64,000 nucleotides of DNA from an uncultured Pelagibacteraceae bacterium (GTDB taxonomy: Bacteria > Pseudomonadota > Alphaproteobacteria > Pelagibacterales > Pelagibacteraceae): contig CACCEJ010000002.1 of assembly GCA_902545035.1 (NCBI GenBank), positions 22,706 through 86,705 on the forward strand, given 5' to 3'. The stretch's first letter is position 1, and each line of letters begins with the position of its first letter. Under the pieces are notes generated by a model that did not search any database, was not told the origin of the DNA, and saw only the letters and a program-made list of their open reading frames with translations. A program made the position numbers and the translations under genes. Shown here in pieces: positions 58,092 through 64,000 of the stretch.

Positions 58092-59006
58092 ATGTCTTAT
58101 TCATCAATTCATGAAAAATTAGAAAATAAAAAAACTATTATTTTAGATGGTGGAATGGGTGCTGAATTAGAAAAGAATGGCGCTAAAATGGATGAAAAAA
58201 TGTGGTGTGGAAAATGCTCAGTAGATAATCCAGAATTAGTAAGAAAAATTCATGAAGATTATATAAATGCGGGTGCTGATGTAATAACTACAAATACATA
58301 TAGTACTACACCTATATCGATGAGACAGTATGGTTATGAAAACTTAATAGAGGAATTTAATAAAAAAAGTGTTCAAGTTGCAAAAGATGCAATTAAAAAT
58401 TCAAACAAAGATGTTGCTCTTGCTGGAAGCGTTTCAACTTTTGGTAATTTTTACAAACTAGGAGTTAAAGCAATGATACCTGGCTTTGATGAACAACTTA
58501 AAATTTTATCAGGTGAAGGAGTAGACTTAATTATTTTAGAGGCTATGTCTTCTCAAGCAGATATTGTGGAAACAATGTTAAACTGTTCTACAAAGATAAG
58601 TATACCGGTTTGGTTGTCGGTATCGTGTGTAACGAATGATCAAAATCAAATAATGCTTGGGTACAACGATACAATTGACTCTTATACTCACGTCTATGAA
58701 AATTTTGAAAAATCTATAAATAATTTCAAAAAAATTCATAACGGTCCAATTTTAGTAGCCCACTCTGATATTAAAACTACAGGTAAGGCAATAAAAACTG
58801 CGAGAGAAAATTTTGATGGAGCTCTAGGAGCTTATCCAAATAAAGGATATTATGAAAAACCACACTGGAGATTTATAGATGATATGACTCCAAATGATTA
58901 TTTAAATGAAGTAAAAACTTGGATTAAAGATGGAGCTCAAATTATAGGTGGCTGTTGTGGAATAGGAGTTGATGAAATTAAAGCCATTTCAATTTTAAAA
59001 AACTAA
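58092..59006 (+). CDS. homocysteine S-methyltransferase family protein (paralogue 1)
   Basis: IILDGGMGAELEKNGAK; ADVITTNTYSTTPISM; IIGGCCGIGVDEI zinc Cys-Cys motif; start set at ATG 58092 rather than 57996. Confidence 0.88.
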   Translation: MSYSSIHEKLENKKTIILDGGMGAELEKNGAKMDEKMWCGKCSVDNPELVRKIHEDYINAGADVITTNTYSTTPISMRQYGYENLIEEFNKKSVQVAKDAIKNSNKDVALAGSVSTFGNFYKLGVKAMIPGFDEQLKILSGEGVDLIILEAMSSQADIVETMLNCSTKISIPVWLSVSCVTNDQNQIMLGYNDTIDSYTHVYENFEKSINNFKKIHNGPILVAHSDIKTTGKAIKTARENFDGALGAYPNKGYYEKPHWRFIDDMTPNDYLNEVKTWIKDGAQIIGGCCGIGVDEIKAISILKN

Positions 59007-59024
59007 AGTATAAATTAAGAAATA

Positions 59025-59477
59025 ATGAAGACATTTATTGGCGGTATTGGTTGTTTTTGGGATGAAACTAAGTACGAAGGTATTGAAGGTATAATCTCTA
59101 CCGAATGTGGTTACTGTGGAGGAGATGATCCCAATGTAACCTATAAAGCTGTGTGCGGTGGTGACACTGGCCATATTGAAGTTGTGAAAGTTCAATATGA
59201 TGAAAAAGAAAAATCATATGAGGACATGGTAAATCTATTTTTTGAATTACACGACTCTACTCAAGTAAATCGACAAGGTACTTATGTAGGAATTCAATAT
59301 AGATCAGAAATATTTTATAATACTGATGAAGAAAAAAAGATTGCTGAAAAAGTATTAAATGAAGTGAACAAAAAATTAAATGGTAAGGTATCAACAAAAA
59401 TATCCAAGGAAAAAAATTATTGTAAAGCAGAAGGATATCACCAGAAATACGAACAAAAAAAATCTTTAAAATATTGA
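59025..59477 (+). CDS. msrA: peptide methionine sulfoxide reductase MsrA
   Basis: GIGCFWDETKYEG; GYCGGDDPNVTYKAVCGGDTGHIEVVKVQYD; YCKAEGYHQKY. Confidence 0.92.
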   Translation: MKTFIGGIGCFWDETKYEGIEGIISTECGYCGGDDPNVTYKAVCGGDTGHIEVVKVQYDEKEKSYEDMVNLFFELHDSTQVNRQGTYVGIQYRSEIFYNTDEEKKIAEKVLNEVNKKLNGKVSTKISKEKNYCKAEGYHQKYEQKKSLKY

Positions 59478-60631
59478 AAATAAAAAAATTAGCCTCTGTT
59501 AAAAATCCTGAAATAAATACAATTAGAGATAATAAGGCTTTATGGAATCTTCCAAAAACTAGAAGATTTGGTTACAGAAATTTACATAAAATAAATAGGT
59601 ACAGTCTTTATCTAAGATCTGATCTAGTATTAAAACTAAAGTCAAAACCCAATAATAAAATTGGTAAAATACCTTTGGTAAAAAAAATGATCAAAAATAA
59701 ATCTTTTTGTTCAATAATCGTTGGCAGAGGTCAAAATATATTATTTGAAAAATACGCTAAAGATTTCAAAAAAAATCAACCACAGACAATTATGTCAATA
59801 ACTAAAATGTTTGTTAACTTATTTGTAGGTGAACTTGTGAAAAATAATTCAATAAATTTGAATAAAAAAGTTTCACATTATTTGCCTAAAATTGGAAGCG
59901 GTTATGCTGATGCAAAAGTACAAGATGTTTTGAATATGAATATTATAAATTCCTATACCGAAGATTATACTAAAGCATATTCTTCCTCCTTTTTACATGA
60001 GCCTGTTGGGGGTTGGAGGCTACCAAAAAATTTAAAAAATCATTTAAGCCAAGAAGAATATTTAAATACAATTAAAAAAATTAAAAACAAAAGTTTAATA
60101 AATAGATCTCAATATGCATTTTACAAATCTGCAAATACTGATGTAGTTGGATTAATTGTAGAAAAGGTAAGTGGAAGAACTTTAAGAGATTGGGTTTTAT
60201 CGGCAGTTGAAGCTGCTGGCTTTGAAGAAGGTTTATATATTGCCTCTGATAGATATGGGATGCCATGGATGTCTGGTGGTGGTTGTTTAATTACAAGAGA
60301 TTTTTTAAGAATGGGTTTACTTTTTGCAAGAAAAGGTATGGGGGTTGGAAATAGAAAAGTTGGATCACCTTCTTTTTTAGACAAAACTATTAAAAATTTA
60401 GGACCTAAATACATGGAATTATCAAAAAATAAATATTTGTATTACTCAAATTCAACAATGGTATCAGGTAATATGATTGGACACTCTGGGTATGGAGGTC
60501 AATTTTTGGCAACAAATTTTAAAACTGGCAAAGTAGCAGCATTTTTTTCAGTATTGGAAACAAAATCTGCAACAAAAGAGAGTTATAAAGTTGATATGAT
60601 TAATATGTTGATAAACTTAGTTAACAATTAA
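59474..60631 (+). CDS. serine hydrolase (beta-lactamase class C family), TTG start
   Basis: SxxK motif MSITKMFVNL; YKSANTDVVGLIVEKVSGRTLRDWV. Confidence 0.82.
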   Translation: MKIKKLASVKNPEINTIRDNKALWNLPKTRRFGYRNLHKINRYSLYLRSDLVLKLKSKPNNKIGKIPLVKKMIKNKSFCSIIVGRGQNILFEKYAKDFKKNQPQTIMSITKMFVNLFVGELVKNNSINLNKKVSHYLPKIGSGYADAKVQDVLNMNIINSYTEDYTKAYSSSFLHEPVGGWRLPKNLKNHLSQEEYLNTIKKIKNKSLINRSQYAFYKSANTDVVGLIVEKVSGRTLRDWVLSAVEAAGFEEGLYIASDRYGMPWMSGGGCLITRDFLRMGLLFARKGMGVGNRKVGSPSFLDKTIKNLGPKYMELSKNKYLYYSNSTMVSGNMIGHSGYGGQFLATNFKTGKVAAFFSVLETKSATKESYKVDMINMLINLVNN

Positions 60632-60639
60632 TATTAAAA

Positions 60640-61629
60640 TTAGGAATACCTTGAAATTAATTTTTTGAGGTGATTGTCTGTGACACCACAACACCCTCCG
60701 ATAATTTGAATTTGGTCATCAATTAGTTTTCCACATTCATCAGCGAATTCATCCTCTGCGTATGTCACTGTTGCCTTGTGTGTTTTTGTATCAAACTTAT
60801 GTATCTCAGGATAAAACATAATTGGACCCTGCCAATTATTTTTAATTACCATCAATCCATCAAAGGCATCAACAAGCCAAGTATGCATAATACCATAAAC
60901 ATCTCCGCCGATATTTGTTAGAGATTTCATAATGTCATCTAAAAGAACAATCTTATCATCAGGAATAAATTTTGGTTGCTCTTTGTACATACTTTCATCA
61001 TAAATAAGTGATTTTTCTTTTTCAGCCCTAAAATTTCTTCCAATAACCTTATTATCAAACTTGCTTATACAGCAACTTAGTCCGACCCAAACAGGTAAAC
61101 CAGTTTCTAATGCAGAGTTAAGTAAGATTTTTGAGTGATCTATATCTAATATCATTTCTAGAATTAAAAGATCGACTCCCTCTTCTTTTAAGATTTTAGC
61201 AGCCTCTTTATAATTTCTCTCTTCCTCTCTAAATGAAGGTATGTACTTTGGATCTGGAACAAATTCATTTTCCTTCAGTGAGAAAAAGTTCGACATACTC
61301 CCTGCTATTCCAACTATATTTTCTTTCCCCTTATTCTTAATTGCCTTTTTGGCTATATCGACAGATCTAACAATAAACTCTTTTGTTTCATTACCTTTGT
61401 TAATACTATTCATATTGTGTCTTGTAGTACTAAAAGTATTTGCTGTAATAAGATCGCAGCCTGCATCCATAAAATTTTCATGAACTTGTCTTACAATTTC
61501 TGGTGCTGTGATTGTTGCTAATGCAGAAAAAGCTGGTGTCATCTCACCTCCTAAGTTTGCAATCTCGGAACCATTTCCACCATCTAAGAATATTTTTGAA
61601 TTTGATTTAAACTTTTCTTTAAACAGCAT
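60640..61629 (-). CDS. homocysteine S-methyltransferase family protein (paralogue 2)
   Basis: IFLDGGNGSEIANLGGEM; CDLITANTFSTTRHNM; IIGGCCGVTDNHL. Confidence 0.85.
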   Translation of the reverse strand: MLFKEKFKSNSKIFLDGGNGSEIANLGGEMTPAFSALATITAPEIVRQVHENFMDAGCDLITANTFSTTRHNMNSINKGNETKEFIVRSVDIAKKAIKNKGKENIVGIAGSMSNFFSLKENEFVPDPKYIPSFREEERNYKEAAKILKEEGVDLLILEMILDIDHSKILLNSALETGLPVWVGLSCCISKFDNKVIGRNFRAEKEKSLIYDESMYKEQPKFIPDDKIVLLDDIMKSLTNIGGDVYGIMHTWLVDAFDGLMVIKNNWQGPIMFYPEIHKFDTKTHKATVTYAEDEFADECGKLIDDQIQIIGGCCGVTDNHLKKLISRYS

Positions 61630-62523
61630 CTATTTTTCTTCTTTTGGTGCTAGAACAACAGCTAATACTCCTCCTACAACAATCATTGTACTTCCAACAA
61701 CTTCTCTCCAACCAAATGTTTCGTCAGTCAGAATTCCAGCTGATATAACTCCAACTACTATTTCGCTTAAATATAATATTGCACAAAGGCCTGCACCTAA
61801 AACAGATGGAGACCACATTATAACTACTCCGGTAGGAATAAAATAAAATACTGAAATAAGAACTAAAAAAGTAAACATTGATGCAAAAGCTTCAATCGGT
61901 GGCATAGGTCCTAAGTAATCTTTTAAAATAAAGCCAGCAAAAATATTAAATATTGTCCCATAAACGAAGAAAGAAAAGATTACCGGAAAGACACCGTCTG
62001 TTTTGGAAATTTCTAAACGCACTAACCCAGCCCCAAATAGTACACCTCCTAGTAATGCCAACCAATCTCCTGCATTTTGTGGTAACGGTATGATATTTGA
62101 TTGACTGAAAACTACCCACAAACCCCCAAGTGCTAAGCTTAAAGTTAAAACTCTTTCTAAACCTGGTCTTTTTTTTAAAAAATATATTTCAAAAATAGTC
62201 GTCCAGACAGGTATCATGTAAAACATGATCAATGCTCGTACAACATCTGTAAGCAAGAAACTTAATGCGTAACATATAAAACCACTGCCCGTTAAAAAAC
62301 CAACAAAAGGAATTTCTAAACCAGATGTACGACCTTTATACTTTCTCCACAAAGAGATGGGTGTAAGTAATAAAATTCCGATCATCATTTGAGAAATTGT
62401 TCCCCAACCTCCAGTGAGTCCCCCATCTTCTAAAATTCTTTGAGGTAGCCAATAAACTCCCCATGACCCAGCAGCTATTGCTAACGCAAAAGCTATTTTA
62501 AAATGATGTTTGTGTCTGACCAT
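61630..62523 (-). CDS. EamA/DMT-family transporter
   Basis: multi-TM; LWVVFSQSN... GAGLCAILYLSEIVVGVISAGILTDETFGWREVVGSTMIVVGGVLAV. Confidence 0.85.
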   Translation of the reverse strand: MVRHKHHFKIAFALAIAAGSWGVYWLPQRILEDGGLTGGWGTISQMMIGILLLTPISLWRKYKGRTSGLEIPFVGFLTGSGFICYALSFLLTDVVRALIMFYMIPVWTTIFEIYFLKKRPGLERVLTLSLALGGLWVVFSQSNIIPLPQNAGDWLALLGGVLFGAGLVRLEISKTDGVFPVIFSFFVYGTIFNIFAGFILKDYLGPMPPIEAFASMFTFLVLISVFYFIPTGVVIMWSPSVLGAGLCAILYLSEIVVGVISAGILTDETFGWREVVGSTMIVVGGVLAVVLAPKEEK

Positions 62524-63764
62524 TAGTTTAATTTTGGTTTAATTTTAGAAAAATTAAAAATTTCTTCATATCTTTTTGCAAAAGATATCACTTTTAAATC
62601 TTCTTTTTCTTTTGCTATAATTTGAATACCTATTGGAAATCCATCTTTATTAAAACCAATAGGTAAAGAAATTGATGGCAAGTAAAAAAGACTAGCGAAT
62701 ATATGTATTTCAATCCATCTATGATACGTGTCCATTAATTTTTCATTTATTTTTTCTGGGTGTCTTAAATTTTTATCAAAAGGAAATGATTGTTGAGATG
62801 GTAAAGCTAAAAAATCAAAATCACCAAACAAACTATTTACATCATTTGATAATTCAATTCTTAAGTTAAGAGCAGATTTTACATCTTCCTCTGTGAGCTC
62901 GATACCTTTATTGTATTCCCATAACGCCTGTGGAGTCATTTCGTTAACATCTTTGATATTCATTGTAATAATATCCTCATAAATACTTTTTGCTCTTAAT
63001 GTGCCCCAGCAATTCCATAATTTATTAGCATCTATTTTTGGTTTTAAGTTTTCAATTATAACTTTATGCTTTTCAAGATTGTTAAGTTGTTTGTTACATA
63101 TTTCAATTATCTCAGGATCATATTGATAGTTACCATTCATGTCAGATAACCATCCAATTTTTATTTTTGAAAATTCATGGTCACTTAAATTAACCTCACT
63201 AAAAGAATTATCTAAACTGAAAGAAATTGGATCTTCTTTATGTTCTCCAACTATGACATCTAAAAGAATAGACATATCTTCAGGTGTTCTGGCTAAACAT
63301 CCTGGTGTTGAAATAACCGGAAGATTTTTCTTTTTTTCATTTGTTCTATAATCGGGAAGTAATCCTGGTGTTGGTCTAAAACCATAGACATTTGCATAAG
63401 CAGCAGGTGTTCTACAAGAACCCATCATATCTGTACCATCAGCAAATGGCAGTAAATTTGCTGCAACTGCAACACCAGCTCCACCACTTGATCCACCAGA
63501 TGATTGACTATTTCCATAAATGTTTGGTGTTATTCCAAATAATCTATTCGCTGTATGAGCGCCCACTCCTAATTCAGCAGTGTTTGTTTTTCCAATTATT
63601 ATTCCACCGGCATCTATTTGACGGTCAACAATTATAGAATTTTTTTTTGGAAAATAATCTTTATATCCAGGAAAACCATAAGTGGTTGGAAAACCAACTA
63701 CGTCTAGCAAATCTTTAGAGGCAAGAGGTAAGCCAAATAACGGCTTATTCTGTTCAAAATTTTG
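62523..63764 (-). pseudogene. amidase-signature-family protein, 5'-truncated at a junction
   Basis: NFEQNKPLFGLPLASKDLLDVVGFPTTYGFPGYKDYF read on the minus strand beyond the track start (63710 is an internal TTG); SSGGSSGGAGVAVAANLLPFADGTDMMGSCRTPAAY. No normal N-terminus upstream. Confidence 0.75.
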
Positions 63765-63765
63765 T

Positions 63766-64000
63766 ATGTGGCATCCAGATGTTAGACCTTCCTTAGCATT
63801 GTTAGATCCAGAACTAACTATTGGATTGCCAGCAAATTTAACGGCATGGACTGGTGCAGATGCTTTAATCCATGGTATAGAGGGTTATTGTGTTCCTGGT
63901 TTCAATCCAATGTGTGATGGTGCTGCCTTAGAAGGTTTATCTTTGATATCAAAATCTTTAGTCACAGCAGTAGAAGATCCTAGCAATATAGTTGCAAGAG
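63766..64000 (+). pseudogene. iron-containing alcohol dehydrogenase, 5'-truncated at the junction and running off the window
   Basis: manual translation MWHPDVRPSLALLDPELTIGLPANLTAWTGADALIHGIEGYCVPGFNPMCDGAALEGLSLISKSLVTAVEDPSNIVAR, a typical Fe-ADH core; not in the ORF track. Confidence 0.75.

Noticed and set aside
1-64000. tRNA, rRNA, CRISPR, IS elements/transposases, phage genes, toxin-antitoxin or defence systems
   Set aside because: None recognised in the coding track or intergenic gaps; most gaps are too short for tRNA genes

Overview
AT-rich, gene-dense bacterial window. Gene content and style (glutamine synthetase III/split glutamate-synthase-like genes, GcvT/DmdA-like methyltransferases, many substrate-binding-protein transporters, very short intergenic gaps) suggest a SAR11/Pelagibacter-like marine alphaproteobacterium; this is inference, with no marker gene checked. 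The window is dominated by uptake and catabolism of small methylated or amino nitrogen compounds. Main blocks: (i) 1.5-13.9 kb: betaine-type binding protein, a DUF1989-like/GcvT fusion, a small MarR-like wHTH protein, a SoxB-like FAD oxidoreductase, GS-III, three split glutamate-synthase-like genes, a 134-aa unknown, a divergent Amt and two tiny membrane proteins; (ii) 13.9-19.3 kb: a second, diverged GATase/GXGXG/FMN-synthase/GS-III cassette plus diaminopropionate ammonia-lyase. Its FMN subunit has lost all three cysteines found in the first copy's Fe-S motif; (iii) 19.3-34.8 kb: mostly housekeeping (photolyase, YjbQ, ZapE, BamB-like, aconitase, CsaA-like, ArgE/DapE-like, ALDH, agmatinase family, FadB-like, BioY); (iv) 34.9-40.3 kb: peptide/opine-type ABC importer; (v) 40.4-47.9 kb: compact operon with two GcvT/DmdA-like proteins, peptidase E, FMN 2-hydroxyacid dehydrogenase, ThDP enzyme, a transthyretin/HIUase-like protein lacking the usual C-terminal YRGS, and a thiolase; (vi) 47.9-62.5 kb: PotABCD-like importer, DoeA/EutD-like M24 hydrolase, EutA-like racemase and further catabolic genes; (vii) right edge: a 5'-truncated amidase (-) joined head-to-head to a 5'-truncated Fe-alcohol dehydrogenase (+) near 63.76 kb, which looks like an inversion or a chimeric join. 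No rRNA, tRNA, CRISPR array or transposase was recognised.
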